The notes: generated from the letters alone by a model not told the origin. Shown: positions 10,510 through 19,811, counted from the first letter of the stretch. The stretch is 64,000 nt of DNA from an uncultured Oscillospiraceae bacterium (GCA_947626845.1 CANQTW010000002.1:1-64000), one strand, 5' to 3'. Made by a program: numbers and translations.

Positions 10510-11260
10510 CCCCGTCGGGGGGTTATAAGGTATCCGCCCTTATAGGGCGGAGGGGTATTTTCTTTTCTCCTTTTGGATTTCCAAAAGGAGAAAAGAAACA
10601 AAAGAGGAAAAGAAACAAAAGAGGAAAAGAAACCAGGGGAGGGATTTCCACGTCGTCGCGGAACCGGCTTAACCTCGGGCTCCAAGTATTCGCCCTCAGG
10701 CGCACGGTTCGCTCCTCCTTTCCCCATCGGGCAACGGCCCGATGGGGGCCCGCCCCCATCTGGACACCCCCTTAAAACGACCAGAGGGGGTTGCGACCCC
10801 CATCTGGACTCCCCCAGAGGAACGCCCGCAGGGAAGCATCCCGTAGGGGCGGGTTCCAAACCCGCCCGCCGAATTTCCACATCGCCCGCCCCAAAACAGT
10901 TGCGGCTCCGCCGCGTATTAAAAAATCGGGCCAACCTGGGCGGCGGCCCCTACGGCGTCTAAAGAAAGGTTTTCGGGAATTCGACGGACGGTATTCGACA
11001 GTGCGGCGTGTGGGCCGATGTGGTCATCGGCCCCTACAGGTTGTCGTGCAGGCGCTCCCCTGGGGTTCTCCACATAGGGGCCGCGGCCCCTGTGTGGTCG
11101 TTTTTAAAAGGGGAAGTCCAGAGGGGGGAAAATCGAAATCCCCCCTCTGGTTGTTTTTCTCCTCTTTGCTACTTTCTCCTCTTTTGTCAACACAAAAGAG
11201 GAGAAAGTAAATTCCCCCGCCTGCCAGGCGGGCATCCCTCCGCCGATAAGGCGGACATCC
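10510..11260. repeat. 750-bp gene-free stretch packed with palindromes
   Basis: No convincing gene is present; open frames here lack ribosome sites. Several perfect or near-perfect inverted repeats are seen: CCGCCCTTATAGGGCGG at 10534-10550 (a possible terminator of the glycosidase gene), TTCTCCTTTTGG with its complement near 10566-10595, a GGGGCGGGTT/AACCCGCCC hairpin near 10849, and CTCCTCTTTTG/CAAAAGAGGAG near 11167-11205. A short tandem repeat of AAAGAAACAAAAGAGGA is at 10590-10630. It looks like an accumulation of REP-like elements. Confidence 0.6.
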
Positions 11261-11443
11261 TTATTTCCCCTCATTCCTTGCCCTTACCGCCAGGTTGGAG
11301 AACACCAGCGCCACGGCGCAGGGGGCCAGGACGGCCAGGGTGCTCATCTCGCCGCCGGAGCGGAAATACAGCACCGCCATGACGATGGTGAGGATCACGA
11401 ACAGCGCCGTGACGATCCAGAAAAGGGTGCTGAGCTTCTTCAT
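11261..11443 (-). CDS. small two-helix membrane protein
   Basis: A 60-residue protein with two hydrophobic stretches (STLFWIVTALFVILTIVMAV at about 4-24 and MSTLAVLAPCAVALVFSNL at about 33-52) and a charged RARNEGK tail. It starts 10 bases after the glnS stop, so it is likely co-transcribed with glnS. I do not recognise the family; similar short membrane proteins are common and uncharacterised. Confidence 0.7.
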   Translation of the reverse strand: MKKLSTLFWIVTALFVILTIVMAVLYFRSGGEMSTLAVLAPCAVALVFSNLAVRARNEGK

Positions 11444-11452
11444 GCCTCCGCC

Positions 11453-13120
11453 TCACTTTCTGAAGCTGTCCTTCAGCGCCACGGAGCGGTTGAAGACCAG
11501 CTTGTTCGGGGTGGAGTCCTTGTCCACGGAGAAGTACCCCAGGCGCAGGAACTGGAAGTCGTCGTTGGGCTTTGCGGTCCCCAGGGCGCGCTCGGCCTTG
11601 CAGCCGGTGACAGTCTCCAGGCTGTTGGGGTTGATATGCTCCACAAAGGCGTCCCCGTAGGCGTCGGGATCGGGGTCGGTAAACAGGTTGTCGTAGAGCC
11701 GCGCCTCCATATCCACCGCCGTTCCGGCGTCTACCCAGTGGAGGGTGGCGCCCTTCACCTTCCGCCCGTCGGCGGGATCGCCGCCCCTGGAGTGCGGGTC
11801 ATAGGTGCAGTGGATCACGGTCACATGGCCGTTTTCGTCCTTTTCACAGCCAGTGCAGGTCACCAGATACGCGCCCTTCAGGCGGCATTCCGGCCCGCCG
11901 GGGGTGAGCCGCTTATACTTGGGCTCCGGCGTCTCCATGAAGTCCTCCGCCTCCACCCAGAGCTGGCGGGAGAAGCTGACCGGACGGACGCCGGCCTCCG
12001 GATCGGAGGGGTTGTTCTCCACCTCCACGGTCTCGGTCTGCCCGTCGGGGTAGTTGTCGATGATGAGCTTCACCGGGCGCAGGACGGCCATCCGCCGGGG
12101 CGCGTGGGCGTTCAGATCCTCCCGGAGGCAGGCCTCCAGCAGGGCGTACTCCACGGTGGAGGTCACCTTGGCCACGCCGATCTTGTCGGTGAAGGCCCGA
12201 ATGGAGGCGGGCGTGTACCCCCGGCGGCGCAGGCCGCACAGGGTAGGCATACGGGGGTCGTCCCAGCCGGAGACATACCCCTCCTCCACCAGCCGTCTCA
12301 GCTTGCGCTTGGACATGACCGTGTTGGTGATGCCCAGCCGCGCGAACTCGATCTGACGGGGCCTGGAGGGTACGTCCACGTTGTTGATGACCCAGTCGTA
12401 CAGGGGCCGGTGATCCTCATATTCCAGGGAGCACAGGGAGTGGGTGATGCCCTCCAGGGCGTCCTGGATGGGATGGGCGAAGTCGTACATGGGGAAGATG
12501 CACCATTTCGTGCCCTGCCGGTGGTGCTCGATGTAGCGGATGCGGTAAAGCACCGGGTCCCGCATGTTGAAGTTGCCGGAGGCGAGGTCGATTTTCGCCC
12601 GGAGGGTATATTTCCCTTCGGGAAATTCCCCGTTTTTCATCCGCTCAAAAAGGTCGAGGCTCTCCTCCACGGGCCTGTCGCGCCAGGGGGAACGGGCGGG
12701 GGTGTTCACGTCGCCCCGGTATTCCCGAAACTGCTCCGGCGTCAGCTCGCAGACGTAGGCCAGGCCCTTTTTGATGAGGCCCAGGGCCAGCTCGTAGGTC
12801 TTTTCAAAATAGTCCGAGCCGTAGAAAAACCGGTCACCCCAGTCAAAGCCCAGCCAGTGGATGTCCTCCTTGATGGCGTCCACGTACTCGGTGTCCTCCT
12901 TGGCGGGGTTGGTGTCATCCATGCGGAGGTTGCAGATGCCGCCGAAGCGCTGAGCCGTGCCGAAGTCGATGCACAACGCCTTGCAGTGGCCGATGTGCAG
13001 ATAGCCGTTGGGCTCCGGCGGGAAGCGGGTGTGGACCTGCCGGCCCTCAAAACGCCCGCCGGGCGCGATGTCCTCCGCCACGAACGCCTCAATAAAATTC
13101 CTGCTCTCAAAATCGCCCAT
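11453..13120 (-). CDS. glnS: glutaminyl-tRNA synthetase
   Basis: A 555-residue class I synthetase charging tRNA-Gln with glutamine. The HIGH motif is GYLHIGHCKA and the KMSKS loop appears as VMSKRKL, followed by the GlnRS-typical GWDDPRMPTL. The C-terminal anticodon-binding beta-barrels are complete. I prefer the ATG at 13120 because AAAGG has better spacing to it than to the ATG at 13129. Many Bacillota lack GlnRS and use Glu-tRNA amidotransferase, so its presence marks a lineage that gained it. Confidence 0.95.
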   Translation of the reverse strand: MGDFESRNFIEAFVAEDIAPGGRFEGRQVHTRFPPEPNGYLHIGHCKALCIDFGTAQRFGGICNLRMDDTNPAKEDTEYVDAIKEDIHWLGFDWGDRFFYGSDYFEKTYELALGLIKKGLAYVCELTPEQFREYRGDVNTPARSPWRDRPVEESLDLFERMKNGEFPEGKYTLRAKIDLASGNFNMRDPVLYRIRYIEHHRQGTKWCIFPMYDFAHPIQDALEGITHSLCSLEYEDHRPLYDWVINNVDVPSRPRQIEFARLGITNTVMSKRKLRRLVEEGYVSGWDDPRMPTLCGLRRRGYTPASIRAFTDKIGVAKVTSTVEYALLEACLREDLNAHAPRRMAVLRPVKLIIDNYPDGQTETVEVENNPSDPEAGVRPVSFSRQLWVEAEDFMETPEPKYKRLTPGGPECRLKGAYLVTCTGCEKDENGHVTVIHCTYDPHSRGGDPADGRKVKGATLHWVDAGTAVDMEARLYDNLFTDPDPDAYGDAFVEHINPNSLETVTGCKAERALGTAKPNDDFQFLRLGYFSVDKDSTPNKLVFNRSVALKDSFRK

Positions 13121-13225
13121 ATGCGTCATCCTTTCGCTTTTGCTTGCTTTGGAGCTTATTATATCAAAAATAGGCCCAAAGTCAAGGAAAATCCGCCCCC
13201 TGGCGTTAACCTTCTGATATAAACT

Positions 13226-13250
13226 CTCTCCCGCCTGGTCGGCGGGAGAG
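13226..13250 (-). terminator. hairpin between pth and glnS
   Basis: CTCTCCCGCC (13226-13235) pairs exactly with GGCGGGAGAG (13241-13250). It lies downstream of pth on the minus strand, followed by a weak T-tract, so it may end the pth transcript. Confidence 0.5.
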
Positions 13251-13288
13251 AAGCATTAAAAATTTTTATAAAAAATAATTATTTATAC

Positions 13289-13317
13289 TTGACAAATACT
13301 TTGAAGTGTGGTATAAT
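13289..13317 (+). promoter_or_regulatory. perfect consensus promoter facing the pth 3' end
   Basis: TTGACA (13289-13294), exactly 17 bases, TATAAT (13312-13317), with an AT-rich UP-like tract before it. No plus-strand gene follows; pth is encoded on the opposite strand from 13366, so the product would be antisense RNA or a small RNA. Confidence 0.65.
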
Positions 13318-13365
13318 ACACACAGGCTGAGAGAAAAGGCTTTGTTTTCAACGGGAAAGGGGCCC

Positions 13366-13953
13366 TCAGCCGTTGAAGCGGTTCATCGCCTCGGCGGGCC
13401 CTTTCGTGATGACGCAGGCCACGGCGTCGGCGGCGCGCTCCGCCGCCGCCAGCATGGTCTCGGCGTCCTCGTTGCGGAAAACCGACAGCACCCAGTCCGC
13501 CATCTCCCAGTCCGGGGGGACCCGTCCCACGCCCAGGCGCACGCGGGGAAAGCCCTCCCCGCCGCACTTGGCGATGATGTCCTTCAGGCCGTTGTGGCCG
13601 CCGGCGGAGCCGGAGGGGCGCACCCGTATGCGGCCCAGCTCCAGGTTCACGTCGTCGGAGACCACCACCACCCGGTCCAGGGGGAGCTTATAAAGGCGCA
13701 TGGCCTCGGAGACGGCGTCGCCGGACAGGTTCATAAAGGTCTGGGGCTTCATGAGCAGTACCTTCCGCCCCTCCAGCTGGCACACCCCCGTCAGGGCGCG
13801 ATGCCTGGAGCGGTCAATGGACACGGTATGCTTTTTGGAAAAGGCCTCGGCGGTGAGAAAGCCGGCGTTGTGGCGGGTCATCTCGTATTTAAGGCCGGGA
13901 TTCCCCAGAAACACGGCGATCCAATCCACGCCGGAGGGTTTTTTGAAAAGCAT
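13366..13953 (-). CDS. pth: peptidyl-tRNA hydrolase
   Basis: A 195-residue enzyme that frees tRNA from peptidyl-tRNA dropped from ribosomes. The family motifs GNPGLKYEMTRHNAGF (with the catalytic His), KPQTFMNLSG and GGHNGLK are all present. Length is standard. It follows prs on the same strand with a repeat-containing gap of 263 bases. Confidence 0.96.
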   Translation of the reverse strand: MLFKKPSGVDWIAVFLGNPGLKYEMTRHNAGFLTAEAFSKKHTVSIDRSRHRALTGVCQLEGRKVLLMKPQTFMNLSGDAVSEAMRLYKLPLDRVVVVSDDVNLELGRIRVRPSGSAGGHNGLKDIIAKCGGEGFPRVRLGVGRVPPDWEMADWVLSVFRNEDAETMLAAAERAADAVACVITKGPAEAMNRFNG

Positions 13954-14021
13954 AAAAGACTCCTCTTATCGCGCTGTCGCAAATATCACAAATTCCCTCC
14001 CCTTTTTGGGGGGAGGGCAGC

Positions 14022-14082
14022 TTGTCAAAAACCTCAAATTCAATTTTTTCCGGCGACATGTGCGTCGGAAAAAATCCCTTTT
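14022..14082 (-). repeat. dispersed 60-bp hairpin repeat, copy 1
   Basis: The roughly 60 bases here recur, reverse-complemented, at 21987-22047 with only a few differences. The centre is an imperfect palindrome (TTTTTTCCGGCGACATG and its complement). Read along the upstream gene (prs), the orientation is the same as copy 2 behind prfB. Nearby, 14132-14163 holds a further perfect palindrome, AAATATCTGAATTT and its complement. Confidence 0.7.
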
Positions 14083-14183
14083 GTCACGCAAGTGTGCCGC
14101 TTTGCGGCGCGCGCGGCGTGACGGCAGGGGGAAATATCTGAATTTCGCAAAATTCAGATATTTTTCCCGCACGTTCCCCTTGT

Positions 14184-14210
14184 CGGAAAAAGCCCGTCAG
14201 GGCTTTTTCG
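14184..14210 (-). terminator. prs terminator
   Basis: AAAAAGCCC (14187-14195) pairs with GGGCTTTTT (14200-14208); on the minus strand this is a GC stem followed by a T-run, beginning seven bases after the prs stop. Confidence 0.85.
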
Positions 14211-14216
14211 ACAGGC

Positions 14217-15176
14217 CTATTTATAAAGGGTGGACATGGAGACCTCCTCATACACCCTGTCGATGGCCTCGGCGAACATGGGGGCGATGGAGAGGAACTT
14301 GATCTTGTCGCACTTTTTCGACTCGATTTCGGGGATGGAGTCCAGCAGTACCAGCTCCTTGATATAGCTGGCGCTGATCCGCTCGATGGCGGGGCCGGAG
14401 AGGACGGCGTGAGAGGCGCAGGCGTAGACGTTTTTCGCCCCGCCGATCTCCACCAGGGCCTTGGCCGCGCCGCACAGGGACCCGGCGGTGTCCACCATAT
14501 CGTCAAAGAGGATCACGTCCATATCCCTGACGGAGCCGATGATGTTCATGACCTCGGACTGGTTGGCCCGCTCCCGGCGCTTGTCCACGATGGCCAAATT
14601 CAGCCCCAAACGGTGGGCGAAATTCCTGGCGCGGGCCACACTGCCCACGTCCGGAGAGACCACCATGACGCCTGGGTTGCCCTCCCCGAACATTTTGGAG
14701 TAATAATCGGCAAAAATAGGCGCCCCAGCCAGATTATCCACGGGTATGTCAAAAAATCCCTGGATCTGGGGGGCGTGAAGGTCCATGGTCAGCACACGGT
14801 CGGCGCCGGCGGAGGCGATCAGATTGGCTACAAGCTTGGCGGAGATGGGGTCGTGGCTCTTGGCCTTGCGGTCCTGACGGGCGTAGCCGAAATAGGGCAT
14901 CACCGCGGTGATGCGTCCGGCGGAGGCGCGGCGGCAGGCATCGATCATCACAAGAAGCTCCATCAGGTTGTCGTTGACGGGGGCGCAGGTGGACTGCACC
15001 AGGAACACGTCGGAGCCGCGGACCGTCTCGTAGAGGGACAGCGACACCTCGCCGTCGGAGAAGTGGGTCACGGTCATGTCGCCCAAGCGGGTGCCCATGC
15101 TGCGGCAGATGGCCTCAGCCAGGGTCCTGTTGGAATTGCCGCAGAAAATCTTGATATCCTTGCCATGTGAGATCAT
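14217..15176 (-). CDS. prs: ribose-phosphate pyrophosphokinase
   Basis: A 319-residue enzyme making PRPP from ribose-5-phosphate and ATP for nucleotide, His and Trp synthesis. Diagnostic motifs: FSDGEVSL near the N-terminus, DLHAPQIQGFFDIPVDNL (the metal/ribose region) and the PRPP loop DDMVDTAGSLCGAAKAL. Length is canonical for class I enzymes. It ends in a strong terminator. Confidence 0.97.
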   Translation of the reverse strand: MISHGKDIKIFCGNSNRTLAEAICRSMGTRLGDMTVTHFSDGEVSLSLYETVRGSDVFLVQSTCAPVNDNLMELLVMIDACRRASAGRITAVMPYFGYARQDRKAKSHDPISAKLVANLIASAGADRVLTMDLHAPQIQGFFDIPVDNLAGAPIFADYYSKMFGEGNPGVMVVSPDVGSVARARNFAHRLGLNLAIVDKRRERANQSEVMNIIGSVRDMDVILFDDMVDTAGSLCGAAKALVEIGGAKNVYACASHAVLSGPAIERISASYIKELVLLDSIPEIESKKCDKIKFLSIAPMFAEAIDRVYEEVSMSTLYK

Positions 15177-15297
15177 AGGGGTGCCCTCCGATCATTTTTG
15201 GTTTTGGTATTCTCATTTTAACACAGATGCGGCGCAAAGTGGTGACAAAAAAGTGAGAAAGTTTCGACAGTTTTCGGTCAAAACCGCCTACGGGCAT

Positions 15298-15987
15298 TTA
15301 TAGCGCTAAAATCTCAAAGACATGCAGTGTCCCGTCTGAGACACGAAAGCGCACGTCGAAGCCGCCGTAGGTGAGGCCGTAGGCGCGGTCCGGATCGGAC
15401 TGGTAGGAGGGGCGCGGGTCGTGAGACAGAATCTCCAGAAGCGCCAGGCGTTTTTCCTCCGGGAGAAGGGCGGCCAGCTCCGCCGGGAGCTCCACCGCCA
15501 GGCGCCGCTCCGGCAGGGCGTCGGTGTAGCCGCCCAAGGCGTCGGGGCGGGCGTCGGCGTAGGGCAGATAGGGCTTTACGTCAAAGATGGGGGTGCCGTC
15601 GGTCATATCCGCGCCGGAGATCAGGAGGGCGGGGCCGTCGGGGGCGTCCCGCTCCACCCGTAGGAGCCGGACGCAGGAGAGGCCCACCGGGTTGGGCCGG
15701 TAGGGGGAGCGGGTGGCGAAAACGCCCATCCGCTCGTTGCCGCCCAGGCGCGGAGGCCGGACGGTGGGGGACCAGTCCTTTTGACGCACCCGGTCAAAGC
15801 TCCAGATGAGCCAGAGATGGGAAAACCCCTCGATGCCCCGCAGGGCGTCAGGGTTGCGGTACTCCGGCTCAAAGACCACGCGGGAGTAGACATGCTCCGC
15901 CAGCCCCGCCTGACGGGGAACGCCGAATTTTTCCTTAAAGTCGCACCGGAGACGGGCGATGACCCGCAGGGGGACGGTCTCGGACAT
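15298..15987 (-). CDS. trmO: TrmO-like tRNA N6-methyltransferase (TsaA/YaeB family)
   Basis: A 229-residue protein of the YaeB family, which methylates t6A37 of certain tRNAs using SAM. The family signature RSPYRPNPVGLS is present, as are FSHLWLIWSF and DVKPYLPYAD. A C-terminal extension follows the core barrel, as in E. coli TrmO. The ATG at 15987 has AAAGGAAG eight bases upstream; an earlier in-frame start would add 21 residues with no family match. Confidence 0.88.
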   Translation of the reverse strand: MSETVPLRVIARLRCDFKEKFGVPRQAGLAEHVYSRVVFEPEYRNPDALRGIEGFSHLWLIWSFDRVRQKDWSPTVRPPRLGGNERMGVFATRSPYRPNPVGLSCVRLLRVERDAPDGPALLISGADMTDGTPIFDVKPYLPYADARPDALGGYTDALPERRLAVELPAELAALLPEEKRLALLEILSHDPRPSYQSDPDRAYGLTYGGFDVRFRVSDGTLHVFEILAL

Positions 15988-16087
15988 GATCACCACTTCC
16001 TTTGCGTCCGTGAGGGCGGCGGGAGCGCGGTCCGCGCCGCCCTGAAACAATTATAGCGTTGAAAACGTCCCTTGTCCAGGGGGGACC

Positions 16088-16116
16088 TTGCCAATCGGGT
16101 GAAAATGGCTTATAAT
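16088..16116 (+). promoter_or_regulatory. promoter of the oxidoreductase pair
   Basis: TTGCCA (16088-16093), 17 bases, TATAAT (16111-16116), located 42 bases before the ATG at 16159. Confidence 0.65.
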
Positions 16117-16158
16117 TCAGATACTGAAGATACTAAATGACGGAGGGACGGGCCGGAT

Positions 16159-17361
16159 ATGGATATCCTTGTCATCGGCGGCGGGGCGTCGGGGCTGGCC
16201 GCGGCCATAGAGGCGGCGAAATACGGCGGCGTGACCGTCCTGGAGCGGGGAGAGCGGGTGGCGCGCAAGCTGGCCGTCACCGGCAATGGGCGGTGCAATC
16301 TGACAAATCTTGACCTGGCCCCGGAGCGCTACCACGGGGAGACGCCGGACTTTGTCCGGCCCGCCCTGGAGCGGTTCGGCGTGGAGGACACACTGCGGTT
16401 CTTCTACGGGCTGGGCCTTGTGACCGCGGCGGAGCCGTCCGGGCGGGTGTACCCCCATTCCGACCAGGCCGGGAGCGTGGTGGACGTGCTGCGTTTTGGC
16501 GCCGCGGAGCGGGGCGTAAGACTGCTCTGCGGGGTGAAGGCGCTGGAGATCAGGCCGGAAAAGGGCGGCTTTACGGTGAACGCGGAGGGCCGTTCCTTCC
16601 GCGCGGACAAGGTGATCGTGGCTGCCGGCGGGGCGGCGTGTCCCCGCGCCGGCGGGACGGAGGAGGGCTACCGCCTGCTGACCGCCCTCGGCCACACCAG
16701 GACCGGCCTCTGGCCCTCCCTTGTGCAGTTGAGGACGGAGAACAGCTTCACCAGACCCTTGAAGGGCGTGCGGGCGGACGCCGGAGTGCGGGTCATCAGC
16801 GGTGGGAAGACGCTGGCGGAGAGCGCCGGAGAGGTGCAGTTCACCGACTACGGCGTGTCGGGTCCGGCGGTTTTTGAGGTCTCCCGCGCCGCCGCCACGG
16901 CGGCGGCGTGTACCCTGCGGCTGGACCTTCTGCGGCGGGTGGAGGCGGTGGCGCTGACCGCCCTTCTGGCGGCGCGGCGCGGCACGGCCCTGACGGCGGA
17001 AAACCTGCTGACCGGGATATTGCAAAACAAGCTGGGCCGCACCGCCGTGACCCGACTGGGGTACTCCCTGGCGATGCCCGTAAGGGCGCTTTCGGACGGC
17101 GACATAAGCAGGATCGTCCGGACGGTCAAGGGGGTGGAGCTGACCGTCACCGGCACCATGGGCATGGAGGGGGCGCAGGTCACCGCCGGAGGCATCCGCA
17201 CGGCGGAATTTGACCCGGAGACGCTGGAGAGCCGCCTGGTCCCCGGCCTTTTCGCCTGCGGCGAGGTGCTGGACGTGGACGGGGACTGCGGCGGCTACAA
17301 CCTGCAGTGGGCCTGGAGCTCAGGCCGGCTGGCCGGAAATCTGGGGGCGTTGAGATGCTGA
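16159..17361 (+). CDS. HI0933/BaiN-like NAD(P)/FAD-dependent oxidoreductase
   Basis: A 400-residue flavoprotein. The N-terminal dinucleotide-binding loop is GGGASGLAAA, followed by VTGNGRCNLTN, the hallmark of the HI0933-like family; the C-terminus GDCGGYNLQWAWSSG closes the FAD site. The family includes BaiN, proposed to act in bile-acid dehydroxylation, but most members have no known substrate. It overlaps the next gene by seven bases, so the two flavoproteins form an operon. Confidence 0.88.
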   Translation: MDILVIGGGASGLAAAIEAAKYGGVTVLERGERVARKLAVTGNGRCNLTNLDLAPERYHGETPDFVRPALERFGVEDTLRFFYGLGLVTAAEPSGRVYPHSDQAGSVVDVLRFGAAERGVRLLCGVKALEIRPEKGGFTVNAEGRSFRADKVIVAAGGAACPRAGGTEEGYRLLTALGHTRTGLWPSLVQLRTENSFTRPLKGVRADAGVRVISGGKTLAESAGEVQFTDYGVSGPAVFEVSRAAATAAACTLRLDLLRRVEAVALTALLAARRGTALTAENLLTGILQNKLGRTAVTRLGYSLAMPVRALSDGDISRIVRTVKGVELTVTGTMGMEGAQVTAGGIRTAEFDPETLESRLVPGLFACGEVLDVDGDCGGYNLQWAWSSGRLAGNLGALRC

Positions 17362-18959
17362 GACTGAGAGAGCTGTCCGTTCCCGTTGAGGAGGACGGGC
17401 GCGGGGCGGTCTTGCGCGCCGCGGCCAGGGAGCTGGGGGTCCCGGAGGGGGAGATACGGGAGCTGAAGGTCCGCCGCCGGTCGGTGGACGCCCGAAAAAA
17501 GAACGATATCCGCCTTATCTACACCGTAGACGCGGCCCTTTGCGGGGACGAGGCGGCTGTTTTGCGGCACTGCCGGAGCGGGAAGGCCGCGCCGGCGGAG
17601 GCGTATGTCTACCGGGTCCCCACAGGCGGGGAGCGGCTTCTCCGGCGGCCCGTCATCGCCGGCTTCGGCCCGGCGGGGATGTTCGCGGGGCTGGTGCTGG
17701 CGCTGGCCGGGGCGCGGCCCCTGATCCTGGAGCGGGGCCGGGACGTGGAGGCCAGGGAACGGGACGTGGAGCGCTTTTGGAGGACGGGGATACTCGACCC
17801 CGGCTCCAACGTGCAGTTCGGGGAGGGCGGCGCCGGGGCCTTCTCCGACGGAAAGCTGAACACCGGCACGAAAAATCCCCGCATCCAGTGGGTGCTGGAC
17901 CGTTTCGTGGAGTTCGGGGCCGGGGAGGACGTGGCCTTCGAGGCCAGGCCCCATGTGGGCACGGACCGGCTGAAGCGGGTGGTGAAAAATCTGCGGGAGC
18001 GGATCGTGGCCCTGGGCGGCCAGGTGCGCTTCGGCGCGGCGCTGACGGGCATCCGCGCGGAGCGGGGCCGGATCGCGGGCGTCACCGTCAACGGGACGGA
18101 GGAGCTGGCGTGCGACGACCTCCTGCTGGCCATCGGCCACAGCGCCAGGGACACGTTCGCGTATCTCCACGCCCTGGGCGTGCCCATGGAGCCCAAGCCC
18201 TTCGCCATGGGGGCTCGGATCGAGCACAGGCAGAGCGAACTGGACAGGTGCCAGTACGGGGCCTTCGCGGGCCGTCCGGCCCTGGGCGCGGCGGAGTACA
18301 GGCTGGCGGTCCACACCCCCCGCGGGAGCGCGTTCACCTTCTGCATGTGCCCCGGCGGGTATGTGGTGGCCGCCGCCTCGGAGGAGGGCGGCGTCTGCAC
18401 CAACGGCATGAGCTATTCGGGCCGGAGCGGGGAGAACGCCAACTCCGCGCTCCTGGTGGGGCTGGATACGGCGGATTTCCCCTATCCCGGCGTGCTGGGC
18501 GGCATGGAGTGGCAGCGGGAGCTGGAGCGCAGGGCCTTTGAGGCCGCCGGTGGTGACTGTTTCGCCCCGGCCCAGACGGTGGGGGATTTCCTGGGAAGCC
18601 CCTCAAAGCCCTCGGTGGAGCCCACCTACAGGCCGGGGGTGAGGGATACCGACCTCCACACGGTCCTGCCGGAGCGTATCACGGCGGCCATGGAGCTGGC
18701 CCTGCCGGAGCTGGGGAGGAAGCTGCCGGTTTTTCGGGACAGGGGCGCGGTGCTCACCGGACCGGAGACGCGAAGCTCGTCGCCGGTGCGCATTTTGCGG
18801 GACGAAACCCGCCAGTCGCCCCTCCGGGGCCTGTGGCCCTGCGGGGAGGGGGCCGGCTACGCCGGGGGCATCACCTCCGCCGCGGTGGACGGGATGCTGA
18901 CCGCCGAGGCGGTGCTGGCAGGCGTGTCGCCTGAGAAAGCGCCGGTTTTCGGGGGTTGA
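17355..18959 (+). CDS. COG2509-type FAD-dependent dehydrogenase
   Basis: A 534-residue flavoprotein. A ferredoxin-like N-terminal domain (about 1-90, with RRRSVDARKKNDIRLIYTVD) precedes the FAD loop GFGPAGMFAGL, the NVQFGEGGAGAFSDGKLNT motif and a C-terminal GEGAGYAGGITSAAVDG that closes the FAD site. Such proteins are widespread in Clostridia and uncharacterised. The ATG at 17355 overlaps the previous stop. Coupling to the HI0933-like enzyme suggests related redox work; this is inference. Confidence 0.85.
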   Translation: MLRLRELSVPVEEDGRGAVLRAAARELGVPEGEIRELKVRRRSVDARKKNDIRLIYTVDAALCGDEAAVLRHCRSGKAAPAEAYVYRVPTGGERLLRRPVIAGFGPAGMFAGLVLALAGARPLILERGRDVEARERDVERFWRTGILDPGSNVQFGEGGAGAFSDGKLNTGTKNPRIQWVLDRFVEFGAGEDVAFEARPHVGTDRLKRVVKNLRERIVALGGQVRFGAALTGIRAERGRIAGVTVNGTEELACDDLLLAIGHSARDTFAYLHALGVPMEPKPFAMGARIEHRQSELDRCQYGAFAGRPALGAAEYRLAVHTPRGSAFTFCMCPGGYVVAAASEEGGVCTNGMSYSGRSGENANSALLVGLDTADFPYPGVLGGMEWQRELERRAFEAAGGDCFAPAQTVGDFLGSPSKPSVEPTYRPGVRDTDLHTVLPERITAAMELALPELGRKLPVFRDRGAVLTGPETRSSSPVRILRDETRQSPLRGLWPCGEGAGYAGGITSAAVDGMLTAEAVLAGVSPEKAPVFGG

Positions 18960-18984
18960 TAAAATCAGACGGGTATGTTATAAT
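18956..18984 (+). promoter_or_regulatory. NYN-LOTUS gene promoter
   Basis: TTGATA (18956-18961) overlaps the preceding stop codon; 17 bases on is TATAAT (18979-18984). It lies 40 bases before the TTG start of the next gene. Confidence 0.65.
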
Positions 18985-19023
18985 CTCCCTGATTGACTAT
19001 GTCTATACAAAGGAGGGAACAGC

Positions 19024-19800
19024 TTGCCTATTGTTCCTGACGCATCCATGAACAAGCGCCTGGCGGTGCTGATCGACGCGGACAACGTGCCCAGGGGGAC
19101 GCTGGCGGGGATCATGCAGGAGGTGGCCATTTACGGCACGCCCACCATCAAGCGCATTTACGGCGACTGGACGGGGCCGCACATCGCCGGGTGGAAGAAC
19201 TCGCTGCTGGAAAACGCGGTGACGCCCATCCAGCAGTACAGCTACACCACGGGCAAAAATTCCACCGACTCGGCCATGATCATCGACGCCATGGACGTCC
19301 TCTACACGGAAAAGGTGGACGGGTTCGTGCTGGTGTCCTCCGATTCGGACTTCACCCGCCTGGCCATACGGCTCCGGGAGGCGGGGATGACGGTGTTCGG
19401 CATCGGCGAGCGCAAGACGCCGGAGCCGTTTATCGCGGCCTGCGATAAATTCATCTATATCGAAAACATCAAACAGCCGGTGGAGCCCAGCGCCCCGGAG
19501 GAGGCCCATCCGGCCAAGGACAGGCGGACAAAGCCCGCCCAGAACGAAAACCGCATCCCCAAGTCGCTGGTGCGCCTTATCGCCCAGTCGGTGGCGGACC
19601 TCTCCGACGGGGAGGACGCGGTGTATATGGGGGAGCTGGGGAACCTGATCATGAAGAAAAAGCCGGACTTCGACTGCCGCAACTACGGCTTCAAGTCCCT
19701 GTCCGCGCTGATCAAGTCCATTGACCGCTTCGAGGTGGATTTCCGACAGACCACGGACCCCAACGTGAAGCACCCCTATGTGAGGGACAAGGAGGCATAG
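19024..19800 (+). CDS. NYN-domain nuclease with C-terminal OST-HTH/LOTUS domain
   Basis: A 258-residue protein. Residues about 10-145 form a NYN (LabA/DUF88, PIN-like) nuclease domain with the acidic sites LIDADNVP, DSAMIIDAMD and VSSDSDFTRLA. After a charged linker, residues about 175-250 form an OST-HTH/LOTUS domain, an RNA-binding winged helix. This pairing suggests an RNA endonuclease. The TTG start is preferred because AAGGAGGG lies seven bases upstream. It is followed 11 bases later by a metallophosphoesterase. Confidence 0.88.
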   Translation: MPIVPDASMNKRLAVLIDADNVPRGTLAGIMQEVAIYGTPTIKRIYGDWTGPHIAGWKNSLLENAVTPIQQYSYTTGKNSTDSAMIIDAMDVLYTEKVDGFVLVSSDSDFTRLAIRLREAGMTVFGIGERKTPEPFIAACDKFIYIENIKQPVEPSAPEEAHPAKDRRTKPAQNENRIPKSLVRLIAQSVADLSDGEDAVYMGELGNLIMKKKPDFDCRNYGFKSLSALIKSIDRFEVDFRQTTDPNVKHPYVRDKEA

Positions 19801-19811
19801 CGTAAGCTTCT

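Noticed and set aside
10791..11210. Open frames in the gap after the glycosidase
   Set aside because: No ribosome sites, odd composition, and they cross several palindromes.
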